Part shown: positions 26,009 to 35,140 of the stretch, in pieces
How the letters are laid out: each line of letters begins with the position of its first letter
Position numbering within the stretch: the first letter of the stretch is position 1
Assembly: GCF_000421405.1 (NCBI RefSeq)
Contig: NZ_ATWY01000014.1
Location: forward strand, 61,495-125,494
Reading direction: 5' to 3'
DNA from: Butyrivibrio sp. NC2007
Lineage (GTDB): Bacteria > Bacillota > Clostridia > Lachnospirales > Lachnospiraceae
Length of the DNA stretch: 64,000 bases
Notes under the pieces: model-generated
The model's database searches: none
What the model was told of the DNA's origin: nothing
What the model saw: the letters and a program-made list of their open reading frames with translations, nothing else
Translations under genes and position numbers: made by a program

Positions 26009-27604
26009 TTACTTATGCCTGTCGCGCAGCATCTTCAGAATCTCAAATATCGCATCAACCAAAAGAAGCATGCCACAAGATAGCATATACCAACTGTTTT
26101 CGATATCCGGAGTTACAAGGATATATCCTCCCAGGAACACCGTCACAATGCCTTCAAACGATGACCTGAAGCGGTCAAAGACCTTGGTCTGGTTCCTGAA
26201 ATTGATAACGTTCTGATATGCAAGAGTAAGGAGCACAACTCCGATTATCATGCTGGATATTACGAAGAGAGCATCGGGCTTTATCATGATAGCTGATGTC
26301 AGAACCAGCAGTATGATACACATGATAACTCGTGGCCGCTCTTTACGAAATTCCAGTCCGGAATCTCTAAGGTGCTTGATGGTAAGGACTACTTCATAGA
26401 CACAGACTATGAGAAGTGCCAGAAATACCACGGATTCCATGGCGAAATCCGGAAATGCAAAGCACAGAGCGGACAGGAATAAGGAAAGTCCGATCCTGAT
26501 CAGCTGTTTTCTGTTTATAAGGCCCCATATCCTGACAAAAAGACCCTTGGAGTCATCATCCTCTTTCTTGATGCTTCTGGCTTTGTTTTTGAGGTTTAGA
26601 GCGTCATTTCCGGCCATCTTCATGATCAGCTCCTCAAAGGCCGAAGGCCCAAGGGAAGCGAACTCTTTTATGGTGTTTACTCCTGTATCAGACATGGAAT
26701 CGAAGAGAGTATCAACGAATTTTTCTCTGGCGGACATATCCATCCCCTCAACAAATCTGTCGATAAGATCGTTTAAAAGATGGCTCTCCGGAGCATGGTC
26801 GTCACACATGACAGGACCGTTTGAATCAAGGACCCAGGTCTGTATGCTGTGCTGGATCAGCGGATTGGCAGAGCTCTTTATGATGATGCTTTCGCCTGCC
26901 GGAGGCTCAAAGATCCTACCGATAATTGAGTATTCGGGAGTGATTTTGGTGATCTTGCTAAGAATCCTGTAGATAAGGGATTTATCCAGAATGTCGGGAC
27001 AAAAACCGGGACCGTCATTGATATAAACATGAAGGAGCTTATCCTGCTGAGAACCCTCCAGATGGGCAGCGGCGTAGAGGGCGAGATGAGCGCCCTTTGA
27101 ATGGCCCAGGATTATAACGCTGCCATCAGCTTCGTCTACGTGCTTTGTGGCGTAGGAGAGTGCCAGATCCTGAGAGGGAACGTTTGTGTAACTTATCATG
27201 AAGTCTTCCTTCCATCCGATGATGGTGGAGTCTGTTCCTCTGAATGCGATTATCGTAGGACCATTTGGAATCTTATAAGTTACTGCAGCAAATTGTTTGT
27301 CCTGGCTGTCATAGATATCCTGAAAATCATAGAGACAAATGTCTTTGTACCTTGCACAAGCAGCACAGTATCTGGCAAAGTCCAGATCTTCTTTTCCCGC
27401 GCCTGCTCTTGTACTTTTTAAAAGACCTTTAGAGTCCAGCTCGTTTATCGCCTGCTCGATGGTCATGGAACGGCCGTCCTTTAAAACACTCTTAAAGTCT
27501 ATATAAATGAGTTCGGAAAATACAAGGTTATCTTCAGTTTTAAATTCTCTTTCGGAAAAGGTAAGGTCACCTCTCCAGAGAATATAATCATTTATATGCG
27601 CCAT
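26009..27604 (-). CDS. DUF2974 (Mbeg1-like) lipase-fold protein with C-terminal membrane domain
   Basis: The first 300 residues form an alpha/beta-hydrolase-like domain with the nucleophile elbow 'LGHSKGAHLAL' (Ser about residue 168) and 'IIAFRGTDSTIIGW', as in lipase-3 and Mbeg1 proteins. Residues from about 375 onward contain about six membrane helices. It may be a lipid hydrolase at the membrane, but no substrate is known. Its stop codon sits ten bases outside the inverted repeat end, so the 3' end touches the composite element. The start follows AAGGTAGAG. Confidence 0.78.
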   Translation of the reverse strand: MAHINDYILWRGDLTFSEREFKTEDNLVFSELIYIDFKSVLKDGRSMTIEQAINELDSKGLLKSTRAGAGKEDLDFARYCAACARYKDICLYDFQDIYDSQDKQFAAVTYKIPNGPTIIAFRGTDSTIIGWKEDFMISYTNVPSQDLALSYATKHVDEADGSVIILGHSKGAHLALYAAAHLEGSQQDKLLHVYINDGPGFCPDILDKSLIYRILSKITKITPEYSIIGRIFEPPAGESIIIKSSANPLIQHSIQTWVLDSNGPVMCDDHAPESHLLNDLIDRFVEGMDMSAREKFVDTLFDSMSDTGVNTIKEFASLGPSAFEELIMKMAGNDALNLKNKARSIKKEDDDSKGLFVRIWGLINRKQLIRIGLSLFLSALCFAFPDFAMESVVFLALLIVCVYEVVLTIKHLRDSGLEFRKERPRVIMCIILLVLTSAIMIKPDALFVISSMIIGVVLLTLAYQNVINFRNQTKVFDRFRSSFEGIVTVFLGGYILVTPDIENSWYMLSCGMLLLVDAIFEILKMLRDRHK

Positions 27605-27643
27605 GTCTCTACCTTAAAAATAGATATATTTAGTCATGAAAAG

Positions 27644-27672
27644 AGGAGCTGCAGCAAATAGTTGCAGCTCCT
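27644..27672 (-). terminator. terminator after cheY
   Basis: A 12-bp stem with one mismatch (27644-27655 with 27661-27672) separates cheY from the downstream DUF2974 gene on the minus strand; a CTCTTTT stretch follows it in that direction. Confidence 0.65.
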
Positions 27673-27706
27673 TTATTTTATCATAGATTATCAGAGCTAT
27701 GCGGAT

Positions 27707-28069
27707 TTAGCCGATAGCTTTTTTAACTGCCTCGAGAACACGATCAGCCTGGAAAGGCTTAACGATGAAGTCCTTGGCTCCTGCCTGAATAGATTCAATA
27801 ACCATTGCCTGCTGTCCCATAGCAGAACACATGATACAAACTGCATTAGGATCTGCAGCCTTGATTCCCTTCAAGGCTCCGATACCATCAAGCTCGGGCA
27901 TTGTGATATCAAGAGTTACAAGGTCGGGTTTTAACTCATTATATTTTTCGATTGCGACTTTTCCGTTCTCTGCTTCGCCGGCAATCTCATATCCGTTCTT
28001 TGAGAGGATATCCTTGAGCATCATGCGCATGAAAGCGGCGTCATCTGTAATGAGTATTCTTTTTCCCAT
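27707..28069 (-). CDS. cheY: stand-alone CheY-like response regulator
   Basis: A single receiver domain of 120 residues with no output domain. The acidic pair Asp9-Asp10 ('ITDDAAFMR'), the phospho-Asp near residue 54 ('VTLDITMPELDG'), the Ser in 'MCSAMG' and the Lys of 'IVKPF' are all in place. The pattern is closest to CheY of Firmicutes. It has its own AGGTTC-type leader and terminator and is not beside other chemotaxis genes; the CheC phosphatase 9 kb away is a natural partner. It may act in pilus or wall control rather than flagellar switching. Confidence 0.9.
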   Translation of the reverse strand: MGKRILITDDAAFMRMMLKDILSKNGYEIAGEAENGKVAIEKYNELKPDLVTLDITMPELDGIGALKGIKAADPNAVCIMCSAMGQQAMVIESIQAGAKDFIVKPFQADRVLEAVKKAIG

Positions 28070-28246
28070 ATTGAACCTCCAATAAGTATTTTTAGTTGCG
28101 TAAGAAAAAATGCAAATTCATTTTGAGAATTATTATTGGTACATAATCTATTGTACCACGTAATTCTGTTTGTGAGCGTTAAATCGTCATGCAAATAATT
28201 AAAATTTGATAAAGTCTCTGAGAAAATTGTTTGAAAATCACATTCA

Positions 28247-28648
28247 TTATTTCAGTACCGGAAGAGTGCTGTCATAATTGAAATCGCCGTGATTTACAAT
28301 TTGCCACTGGATAATAGACAATGTATTGTCTGAATTGGATGAGTTGTTTGTGCTATTTGCATCTATGGCGATATCCAGAGACTGATTATCGGTTATTGGT
28401 ATACTTTCTTTCATTATACCATCCTCCGAGCCTTTAGAATAGCCTGAATTTACGGCTGCGACAAAGGCATTTCCTTTATGACAGGCTTCGTAGTATAGTT
28501 TATGTCTCTCGGTAAGATTATTGCTTAAATTGTAGTCAGCTTTTGAGTTTACAAGTGTCAGAGTGGCAAAAGAGATTATGCTGAGCACGGTAAATATCAG
28601 AAGGATGGAAGCGCTGCCAATATGAGAGCCACCGGATGCTTTATTCAT
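28247..28648 (-). CDS. small pilin-like membrane protein (hypothetical)
   Basis: A 133-residue protein with a membrane helix at about residues 10-32 and a polar outer part rich in Asn and Ser. It is the last gene of the pseudopilin operon and starts one base after its neighbour ends, behind a clear GGAGGG. Residue content and position suggest a minor pilin or pilus assembly component, but no family motif is certain. The longer frame starting at 28684 overlaps the upstream gene and lacks support. Confidence 0.6.
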   Translation of the reverse strand: MNKASGGSHIGSASILLIFTVLSIISFATLTLVNSKADYNLSNNLTERHKLYYEACHKGNAFVAAVNSGYSKGSEDGIMKESIPITDNQSLDIAIDANSTNNSSNSDNTLSIIQWQIVNHGDFNYDSTLPVLK

Positions 28649-28649
28649 A

Positions 28650-29204
28650 TCATCTGCCCTCCTTTCCAAGATAAGTGTCAACACTTACTGACATTATGAT
28701 CCTCTTAGGATCGACTGAAGCTTCAGGAGTAAGTTCATCTAAACCTCTTATATCAATAACTGTAATTTCGCCTACTGCAGCCTTTCCTATAAGAGAGATG
28801 CCATAGTCTGATACATCTGAGTAAACCCTGCTTGCATCTTCCGTGGTGATGCTGAGGTTTGCAACATAAGAGGAATTTGCAAGACCGTTTACCTGATTCC
28901 ACTTATCATCAAAGAAAAGAACAAGGCTTCCGTCACTCATGGAAGGATCTGATGTTGTATAGCTTATGACAGCATCAGGAAAGAGATCAGCCATATCAGA
29001 CAGCCGTCCTTTTTTGCCCTCAAAAGCTTCCGCCAGATTCTGGGTCCAAATGGTGGCATTTGACAGATTCTCAGTGGTTTCAGCCATTATATGGGCAGAG
29101 GCAAAAAGCCTTACGCAGACTGCTGCAGAAAGGGAGAAAAACATAATTGCCACTATTAGTTCCATCAGGAACAGACTTAAGCGCGAATTACTCCTCTGAT
29201 CCAT
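28650..29204 (-). CDS. pseudopilin-like protein
   Basis: The N-terminus 'RLSLFLMELIVAIMFFSLSAAVCVRLF' pattern (short polar leader, Met-Glu, then about 20 hydrophobic residues) resembles type IV pilin and type II secretion minor pseudopilins, where Glu5 follows the prepilin cleavage site. The outer domain of about 140 residues is strand-rich. It overlaps the upstream gene by one base (TAATG), which shows coupling. No prepilin peptidase gene lies in the window. Confidence 0.65.
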   Translation of the reverse strand: MDQRSNSRLSLFLMELIVAIMFFSLSAAVCVRLFASAHIMAETTENLSNATIWTQNLAEAFEGKKGRLSDMADLFPDAVISYTTSDPSMSDGSLVLFFDDKWNQVNGLANSSYVANLSITTEDASRVYSDVSDYGISLIGKAAVGEITVIDIRGLDELTPEASVDPKRIIMSVSVDTYLGKEGR

Positions 29205-29713
29205 TAGTTACCTTCCGTACTTCTTTTTGTGATGTATAAAAAGTCTTCGGTTCCGTCTTCAAGTACTACTTCAATACTAAACATCCTGTCTGATACTTCT
29301 TCAATCTCAAGAGATTTTATATCCATGATCTTCTGCCCTGACTGTGGATAGACAACTTCCAGCGAATCTCTTGCCATAAGCTCCATCAGCTGGCCGTCAT
29401 AATCATAGATATAGGTGGTGTAGAGCTCACCGTTTACTTCCTTACTCATGGCAAGTACATTCTCGCCAAAAAGCTCTTTTACCCGCACGGTTCCGTTTAT
29501 ATCGGACTGCCTTACCTTCTCTGTAATGTAGGCACTGGCAATCCTGTGGGAATTGTTACTTGCCATGGCGGAGACATTCTTTTGGTAAATGCTTGCGCCG
29601 ATGGCGATAACTGACAATGCGCACAGAACAAAGAGCAGCATAAGGCATATGACAAAGACAGAATCTATAACGTGTTTGTCTTTTTTCTTTGGTGTTAATG
29701 TCGTTTGTTCCAT
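29204..29713 (-). CDS. DUF4860 family pilus-associated membrane protein
   Basis: The 169-residue protein has a basic start, a membrane helix at about residues 17-42 and an outer domain ending in 'EVVLEDGTEDFLYITKR'. The pattern fits DUF4860, a family I know from Clostridial operons with GspF and pilins. Its position between other single-helix pilin-like genes supports a role in the same apparatus. GAGGT lies about 12 bases before the start, a longish spacing. Confidence 0.65.
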   Translation of the reverse strand: MEQTTLTPKKKDKHVIDSVFVICLMLLFVLCALSVIAIGASIYQKNVSAMASNNSHRIASAYITEKVRQSDINGTVRVKELFGENVLAMSKEVNGELYTTYIYDYDGQLMELMARDSLEVVYPQSGQKIMDIKSLEIEEVSDRMFSIEVVLEDGTEDFLYITKRSTEGN

Positions 29714-29722
29714 AAGCTTTTG

Positions 29723-30058
29723 TTACCTCAGGATAACTGTGTAATCAGGATAAAGATTTGCTGCGATGGGCTGATAGTCTACGAAAAACGTGTTCTTGTC
29801 ATAGGTAAGACCATAGTGCTGTTCCATATACTCAAGGCTTGGTGGGTACATTCCCTCTATGGCGTAGCACTGGACTATATCCCTTGAAATGGCATTCTCA
29901 AGAGACTCCTGCTGCTTTTCAATGGTGCTTCTTCCGGAGTACTCAACAGCCAACAGGAAGAAAGCCACAATAAGTGCAAATATTGCGACTGAGATCACCC
30001 TGTAAAATGCAGGAGAAGGTGTGAAAATGTGTTTTTCGTTATCAAATCTGTTAGCCAT
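29723..30058 (-). CDS. small single-helix membrane protein of the pilus operon (hypothetical)
   Basis: A 111-residue protein with one membrane helix at about residues 22-43 and an outer part with 'CYAIEGMYPPSLEYMEQHYGL', a phrase resembling the region seen in short pilin-type proteins where ordered chain start meets the globular part. It lies 11 bases after the GspF gene behind GAGGT. I do not recognise a named family. Confidence 0.6.
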   Translation of the reverse strand: MANRFDNEKHIFTPSPAFYRVISVAIFALIVAFFLLAVEYSGRSTIEKQQESLENAISRDIVQCYAIEGMYPPSLEYMEQHYGLTYDKNTFFVDYQPIAANLYPDYTVILR

Positions 30059-30069
30059 TTAAGACCTCT

Positions 30070-31122
30070 TTAACCTATGGTGGTCATTATTCCCATAAGC
30101 GGGAGAATTACTGACAAAAGGATCATTCCGACAATGAGAGAAAGAATGATTACCAAAGTGGGTTCAAGTACCGAAATGAGAGAGTAGATCCTGCGCTCGG
30201 TATCTTTTTCAATTCTCTCGGAAACCTGCTTCATTGCCTGATCCATGGAACCTGACTTAAATCCGACTGAGACCATCTGTGCATAGAAGGATGTGAAGAT
30301 TTCAGTCTTTTCAAGGGCTTCAGGGAAGCTGTCTCCGTCGAGAAGGAGCTCTTTACACTGGTCGATCTTGTTCTTCATGTCATCATCGCCGGTAAGTTTT
30401 TTAACGAGCCCCAGACCTTCGTAGGTATCCATACCACTGGAGAGAGTGAGCACCATTCCGCTGGCGAATCTCTCGAGCTCGATGTCGTGCATCAGCTTTC
30501 TTGTGGGGCCGAATTTCCTCATGAGCTTCTTGAAATTCTCTTTTCCTGCAGAACTTGAGAAGTAGAGGAAGCACGCTGCGAATATTACGAGGATGGCCAC
30601 AAGGATAATGGAGTATCTGTTGAGGGCACTTCCCAGGGACAAAAGAGACTGTGCAAAGCCACTCATGCTGGTCCCGAGCTGTGAAAATACCTGCTCGAAG
30701 ATGGGCAGTACCTTTGTGATAAGTACCAGTACAACGATCAGCATCATAAATACCATGATTAGCGGATAGCTCACGGCACTTCTTATGCTTGACTCGATAT
30801 TTTCTTCCCTCTCGTAGTAGTCCGCCAGGGATTCCATTACGGTGTCCATGTTTCCGGATTCCTCACCGATGGTGACCATGTGGACAACATAGTCGGGAAA
30901 GACCTCACTCATACTGAGGGCTACATGGAATTTTTCGCCGCTGTGGAGAACATTACTGATGGCGCTGTATACCTTTTTGGCGGATGCATCCTTGGTGTCC
31001 TGCTCAAGGATATCTATACCGTCGGCCGGCGCAATTCCTGCTCTTAGCAGCAGAGACATCTGTCTGCAAAAGCTTGAGATCTCATAACTTTTTAATTTGC
31101 CAAGTTTTGCTGTAGTGCCCAT
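30070..31122 (-). CDS. type II secretion / type IV pilus inner membrane platform protein (GspF/PilC family)
   Basis: Two copies of the GspF domain, each about 120 residues and ending in membrane helices, with typical 'FCRQMSLLLRAGIAPADGI' and 'IGEESGNMDTVMESLADYYE' segments in the first copy and 'VGFKSGSMDQAMKQVSERIE' in the second. It forms the membrane base on which pilins assemble. The start at 31122 is preferred because GGAGG lies five bases upstream; an in-frame ATG at 31137 is possible. The assembly ATPase (GspE/PilB) is not in the window. Confidence 0.85.
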   Translation of the reverse strand: MGTTAKLGKLKSYEISSFCRQMSLLLRAGIAPADGIDILEQDTKDASAKKVYSAISNVLHSGEKFHVALSMSEVFPDYVVHMVTIGEESGNMDTVMESLADYYEREENIESSIRSAVSYPLIMVFMMLIVVLVLITKVLPIFEQVFSQLGTSMSGFAQSLLSLGSALNRYSIILVAILVIFAACFLYFSSSAGKENFKKLMRKFGPTRKLMHDIELERFASGMVLTLSSGMDTYEGLGLVKKLTGDDDMKNKIDQCKELLLDGDSFPEALEKTEIFTSFYAQMVSVGFKSGSMDQAMKQVSERIEKDTERRIYSLISVLEPTLVIILSLIVGMILLSVILPLMGIMTTIG

Positions 31123-31146
31123 AAGTTCCTCCATCATGAACTCTTG

Positions 31147-32160
31147 TCAATAAATGTATTTTACGGAGTAATTTGAACCGTCTCCGATGAACTCTTTTAA
31201 AGCCTTGTCTTTGGTGTTAGAAGCAAAGGTCGGATCCATCAGCGACCATTCGTTTCCGTCGAATTCGATCATACCGTTTACCCAGCCTACGTCTTCGATA
31301 TAGGTGGATAGCCATGCGTGATACGCGGTTCCGGCGTAGCCGATCTCCATTCTGGTGGGGATTCTCTGGCTTCTTAGCATGGTGGTCATGAGGGCTGCAT
31401 AGTCGAGACAGATTCCGGTCTTGGTATAAAGAACTTCATCCACATCCGGAAGGTATCCGCTCTGGACGGTTTCAGCCTCCTCGTGGTCGTAGGTGATGTT
31501 ACTTATTATGTAGTTGTAAACTTCGGATACTACTTCAAGGTCCGAGTTACAGACATAGGCGAGATACTCGCTCTTTGCAACGGCCTCGTTGGAACCGGTG
31601 AAATTTACGTACTGATTGGGATATAGGAAAGGTGAAAACTCGTTGGTTATGTTTACATCAAGCATCTGGCTGTAGGCCTGTGAATACTGGGTTCCCTCGA
31701 TGTTCTCGAAGATGTTTACCATATACTGGCCGTTGCCCTGCTGAAGAGGAAATACTTCTTCTTTGGGAATGCTGGAGATGTTGTAGGTGTAGGTCACTTC
31801 TTTCGGACCTGTGATCTGGAGTTTTACCTTTGGTGAATTTCCGTGGTAGGTTACAACAATGTAACCTTCGGAAATATTGGAAGCATCCACCTTGGCGTAT
31901 TGGTTTTCATATACGACTTCGCCCGGTGCTTCGGGCACAAGACAAACAGGGGTGTTGTCACGGCTTCCCTTTACGCGCTCTGTATCCGGAACTTCCACAT
32001 CGGGAGTGGGAGCGGGAGCGGCCTGATCGGAAGACTTTGAAAACTCAGCCACCGGATCATCTGCTTCTCCGCATCCGGAAAGGACAGTGACAATACCCAA
32101 TATTAGGATAAGTGAACAAGATATTAGATTTTTCTTTTTCCTAAGAAAATCTCTTCTCAT
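31147..32160 (-). CDS. lipoprotein with transglutaminase-like domain
   Basis: A lipobox 'VLSGCG' near residue 30 predicts a lipid-anchored outer-face protein. After a Pro-rich linker and an immunoglobulin-like stretch, residues 215-320 form a transglutaminase/cysteine protease core with a full triad: Cys251 ('GICLDYAALM'), His281 ('AYHAWLS') and Asp309 ('LMDPTF'). It may cross-link or cleave wall or pilus proteins. It is followed by the GspF gene on the same strand, so it probably belongs to the pilus operon. Confidence 0.82.
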   Translation of the reverse strand: MRRDFLRKKKNLISCSLILILGIVTVLSGCGEADDPVAEFSKSSDQAAPAPTPDVEVPDTERVKGSRDNTPVCLVPEAPGEVVYENQYAKVDASNISEGYIVVTYHGNSPKVKLQITGPKEVTYTYNISSIPKEEVFPLQQGNGQYMVNIFENIEGTQYSQAYSQMLDVNITNEFSPFLYPNQYVNFTGSNEAVAKSEYLAYVCNSDLEVVSEVYNYIISNITYDHEEAETVQSGYLPDVDEVLYTKTGICLDYAALMTTMLRSQRIPTRMEIGYAGTAYHAWLSTYIEDVGWVNGMIEFDGNEWSLMDPTFASNTKDKALKEFIGDGSNYSVKYIY

Positions 32161-32163
32161 AAG

Positions 32164-32904
32164 TTAAGAAAGTGTTAGAGGCATCTCGCGGATCCTCTTG
32201 TAGCCCAGGGAAATAAGGTCGGAAATATTATCTGCATGTTCATCGCAGTTAAGGATTCTTGTGTAGATGACTTCGATAGGTGTTCCGACTTTCATTTCGT
32301 TGTAGCCGTGGATCCTCTTTGTGAGTTCAAGTAAAAACATATCGGCAGCAGTGCTGTCGCAGTTCTCGATAAGGATGATGAATTCGTTTCCCCCGTTTCT
32401 GCCGACGTATCCGAAATTCGCACTTACATCTTCGAGGATGGTTGAGAATTCAGAGATAAGCCAGTTGCCGTTGTCATGTCCGTTTTCATCGTTGGTGGAA
32501 TCGAGGTTTCCAAGCTTCATCAGCATGAATCCGGCCATTGGAAGGCGCTGAGGGTTATTAAAGCTTTCAATCAAAAGATCACAACTGTATCTGTTGGGAA
32601 GGCCGGTCAGATGGTCAAGATACGCCATCTTGTTCAGATGCCTTCCTATAGAAGCAGTCTTAGTCAGAATATAGAAATCAAATAGAATGGAAAAGACATA
32701 CAGAACAAGGCAGATTCCGCCGACCACAAAAAAAGCAGGGGTCGATTTATCCGAAATCAGATGAAAGATCTCTTTGTCCCTGTGAAACAAAAAAGCCAGG
32801 ACTATGGTAAGAATACCAAGTATGATCAGAGAAATCATCTTATATACATAAACACTGTTATATACGTTAGTACGTTTACTCTTGTCATAAAATTCAGGCT
32901 TCAT
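32164..32904 (-). CDS. membrane protein with degenerate GGDEF domain
   Basis: Two membrane helices (about residues 20-42 and 56-80) precede a GGDEF-fold domain with 'DHLTGLPNRYSCD'. The active site reads GGNEF instead of GGDEF, and the metal-binding 'D..D.N' region is altered ('GNLDSTND'). It is therefore unlikely to make cyclic-di-GMP and may instead bind nucleotide or act by protein contact. It lies three bases upstream of the transglutaminase lipoprotein, placing it at the head of the pilus operon. Confidence 0.8.
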   Translation of the reverse strand: MKPEFYDKSKRTNVYNSVYVYKMISLIILGILTIVLAFLFHRDKEIFHLISDKSTPAFFVVGGICLVLYVFSILFDFYILTKTASIGRHLNKMAYLDHLTGLPNRYSCDLLIESFNNPQRLPMAGFMLMKLGNLDSTNDENGHDNGNWLISEFSTILEDVSANFGYVGRNGGNEFIILIENCDSTAADMFLLELTKRIHGYNEMKVGTPIEVIYTRILNCDEHADNISDLISLGYKRIREMPLTLS

Positions 32905-32949
32905 TTGAATCCTCCATATAGAATAATTGTACTATAAATATGTGCACTC

Positions 32950-33771
32950 TTAAAGTGCATGAGGAGTCGGAATTCTCTTTTCATAAGTGAAATATTCGTC
33001 AAAACCGCACGATTTTGCGATTTCGCACATTTTTTCAAAACCGCAGGCAACTTTTTGTGGCGTGTGTGCATCGGACCCTATGGTTATGATTCTGCCACCC
33101 AGTTCTTTATATCTTTTAAGAACCTCGGGAACAGGATTTGGCAAAAGAGATATGTCATTCCCCAGAAGCTTTGAATTAAAATCAAGACCCTTGTCATTCT
33201 TTATAAGGTAGAGCAGGATTTCATCGATCTGGTCTGCGAAGCGCTCATAGCTATAAGTGTTATCACCCTTTGGCGCATATCTCGAGACATAGTCAAGGTG
33301 GCCCAAAACGTCAAAGTCCGTAAAGAGCTTTATGTTTTCCAAAGTCTGCTCAAAGGTTCTTTTGTAGATGTTCTCGGGAGTATCCCCGTCCCAAAAAGAA
33401 GGGTAGTAGGGATCTTTTTTGTCAACAAGGTGGATTGAGGCGATGACAAAATCAAAGCCGCCCTTTTTGACAAAATCGAGGTTCTCTTTTACGACCTGAG
33501 TCTGCATTCCGACTTCCACGCCAAAATGCATTTTGATCTTATTCGCATAGAGCTCTTTGTAATGAAGAAACTCATCCCTGTAGGAATCGACGTCAAGGAT
33601 AAAGGGAAACTCCGGAAGATCGTAGCAGGTAGGGTAGTCCTCGTCCTGGTGCTCTGTGAAGCAAATCTCCTTAAGTCCCTTGTCTATGGCGCTTTTGATC
33701 ATGTCCTCCATGGGGGCATCGCTGTCGCCTGAATTGTGTGTGTGCATGTGATAATCTGCTAAAATCGGCAT
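32950..33771 (-). CDS. hisK: PHP-family phosphatase, probably histidinol-phosphatase
   Basis: The metal-binding pattern of PHP enzymes is clear: 'DYHMHTHNSGDSDA' at the N-terminus, 'CFTEHQDED', 'HFGVEVGM', 'IASIHLV', 'VLGHLDYV' and 'IGSDAHTPQKV' at the end. The 273-residue size and motif order match histidinol-phosphatase HisJ/HisK of Firmicutes, the step before histidinol dehydrogenase. No other his genes are nearby. The ATG at 33771 follows GGAG; a longer frame starting at 33807 lacks a ribosome site. Confidence 0.8.
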   Translation of the reverse strand: MPILADYHMHTHNSGDSDAPMEDMIKSAIDKGLKEICFTEHQDEDYPTCYDLPEFPFILDVDSYRDEFLHYKELYANKIKMHFGVEVGMQTQVVKENLDFVKKGGFDFVIASIHLVDKKDPYYPSFWDGDTPENIYKRTFEQTLENIKLFTDFDVLGHLDYVSRYAPKGDNTYSYERFADQIDEILLYLIKNDKGLDFNSKLLGNDISLLPNPVPEVLKRYKELGGRIITIGSDAHTPQKVACGFEKMCEIAKSCGFDEYFTYEKRIPTPHAL

Positions 33772-33872
33772 TTTGATTCTCCGTAAAATTGAGTGTAAAA
33801 GATCCAATTAATTCATATCGTCAGTTTACTAATTTTTTATTATATAATCTAGCATAAATTTAATATTCTCAC

Positions 33873-33901
33873 TTGATTTATGGGCAAAAGTCGGATAGAA
33901 T
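33873..33901 (+). promoter_or_regulatory. promoter of gap
   Basis: TTGATT at 33873-33878 and TAGAAT at 33896-33901 with a 17-base spacer, giving a leader of about 77 bases before the gap start codon. Confidence 0.6.
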
Positions 33902-33984
33902 TGTAGGTGCTGATAAAAATTTATCAAGATAGATAATTTATGAAACAGCAACTCATATAAAATTCATTTTAGGAGGAACTTAAA

Positions 33985-35016
33985 ATGGCAGTAAAAGTAG
34001 CAATTAATGGTTTTGGCCGTATCGGTCGTCTTGCATTCAGACAGATGTTTGGTGCAGAAGGTTACGAAGTTGTAGCTATCAACGATTTAACAAGCCCTAA
34101 GATGCTTGCACATCTGTTGAAGTATGACTCATCACAGGGACGTTACGTAGATCTCGGACACGAGGATGACGTAACAGCTGACGACGAGGCTGGAACAATC
34201 ACAGTTAAGGGTAAGACAATCAAGATCTACAAAGAGCCCGATGCTAACAATTGCCCTTGGGGAGAGCTTGGTGTAGACGTTGTTCTTGAGTGCTCAGGAT
34301 TCTACACATCTAAGGATAAGGCACAGGCACACATCAATGCCGGCGCTAAGAAGGTAGTTATCTCTGCTCCTGCAGGAAACGATCTTCCTACAATCGTTTA
34401 CAACGTAAACCACACAACACTTACAAAGGACGACAAGATCATTTCAGCTGCTTCTTGCACAACAAACTGCCTTGCACCTATGGCTAAGGCTCTTAATGAT
34501 TACGCTCCTATCCAGTCAGGTATCATGTGCACAATCCACGCTTACACAGGTGACCAGATGATCCTCGACGGACCTCAGAGAAAGGGCGACCTCAGAAGAT
34601 CACGTGCAGGTGCTGTTAACATCGTTCCTAACTCAACAGGTGCTGCAAAGGCTATCGGCCTTGTTATCCCTGAGCTTAACGGCAAGCTTATCGGCGCTGC
34701 TCAGCGTGTTCCTACACCTACAGGATCAACAACACTTCTGTTCGCAGTAGTTAAGAAGGCTGACGTTACTAAGGAAGCTGTAAACGCAGCTATGAAGGCA
34801 GCAGCTACAGAGTCATTCGGATACAACACAGACGAGATCGTTTCATCTGATATCGTTGGTATGAGATTCGGTTCACTCTTCGATGCAACTCAGACACTTG
34901 TTAACAAGGTTGATGATGATACATACGAAGTACAGGTTGTTTCATGGTATGACAACGAGAACTCATACACATCACAGATGGTTAGAACAATCAAGTACTT
35001 TGCAGAGCTTGGCTGA
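33985..35016 (+). CDS. gap: glyceraldehyde-3-phosphate dehydrogenase, type I
   Basis: This NAD-dependent glycolytic enzyme makes 1,3-bisphosphoglycerate. The NAD fold '[14 protein letters not shown]', the catalytic Cys in '[12 protein letters not shown]' near residue 157 and the closing '[16 protein letters not shown]' are intact over 343 residues. Codon use is highly biased (AAG, CTT, GTT, ACA), a sign of heavy expression. A strong AGGAGG precedes the start. It is the first gene of the gap-pgk-tpiA set but has its own terminator. Confidence 0.98.
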   Translation: MAVKVAINGFGRIGRLAFRQMFGAEGYEVVAINDLTSPKMLAHLLKYDSSQGRYVDLGHEDDVTADDEAGTITVKGKTIKIYKEPDANNCPWGELGVDVVLECSGFYTSKDKAQAHINAGAKKVVISAPAGNDLPTIVYNVNHTTLTKDDKIISAASCTTNCLAPMAKALNDYAPIQSGIMCTIHAYTGDQMILDGPQRKGDLRRSRAGAVNIVPNSTGAAKAIGLVIPELNGKLIGAAQRVPTPTGSTTLLFAVVKKADVTKEAVNAAMKAAATESFGYNTDEIVSSDIVGMRFGSLFDATQTLVNKVDDDTYEVQVVSWYDNENSYTSQMVRTIKYFAELG

Positions 35017-35045
35017 TTAACCTCAAATACGAAATAGACTTTAAC

Positions 35046-35083
35046 GAGGTCCGGTCCATATGGGCCGGACCTCATTTCTTTTT
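35046..35083 (+). terminator. terminator after gap
   Basis: A 13-bp stem with one G-T pair (35046-35058 with 35061-35073), rich in GC, followed by a T-rich stretch. Some read-through to pgk is likely given the clustering. Confidence 0.85.
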
Positions 35084-35140
35084 ATCAAACTTCTAAAATA
35101 AAAGAATTTCTTTTAAATAAAAATCCAGGAGGAAAAAAAT

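Noticed and set aside
25732..26169. 145-codon open frame on the plus strand
   Set aside because: It runs through repeat unit 8 and the right hairpin and then antisense into the DUF2974 gene. It has no ribosome site and no recognisable protein pattern.
28119..28171. hairpin with AGAATTA and TGGTAC arms upstream of cheY
   Set aside because: The pairing needs uneven internal loops and is followed by no T run. It may be a weak end for the pilus operon, but the support was too low to list as a terminator.
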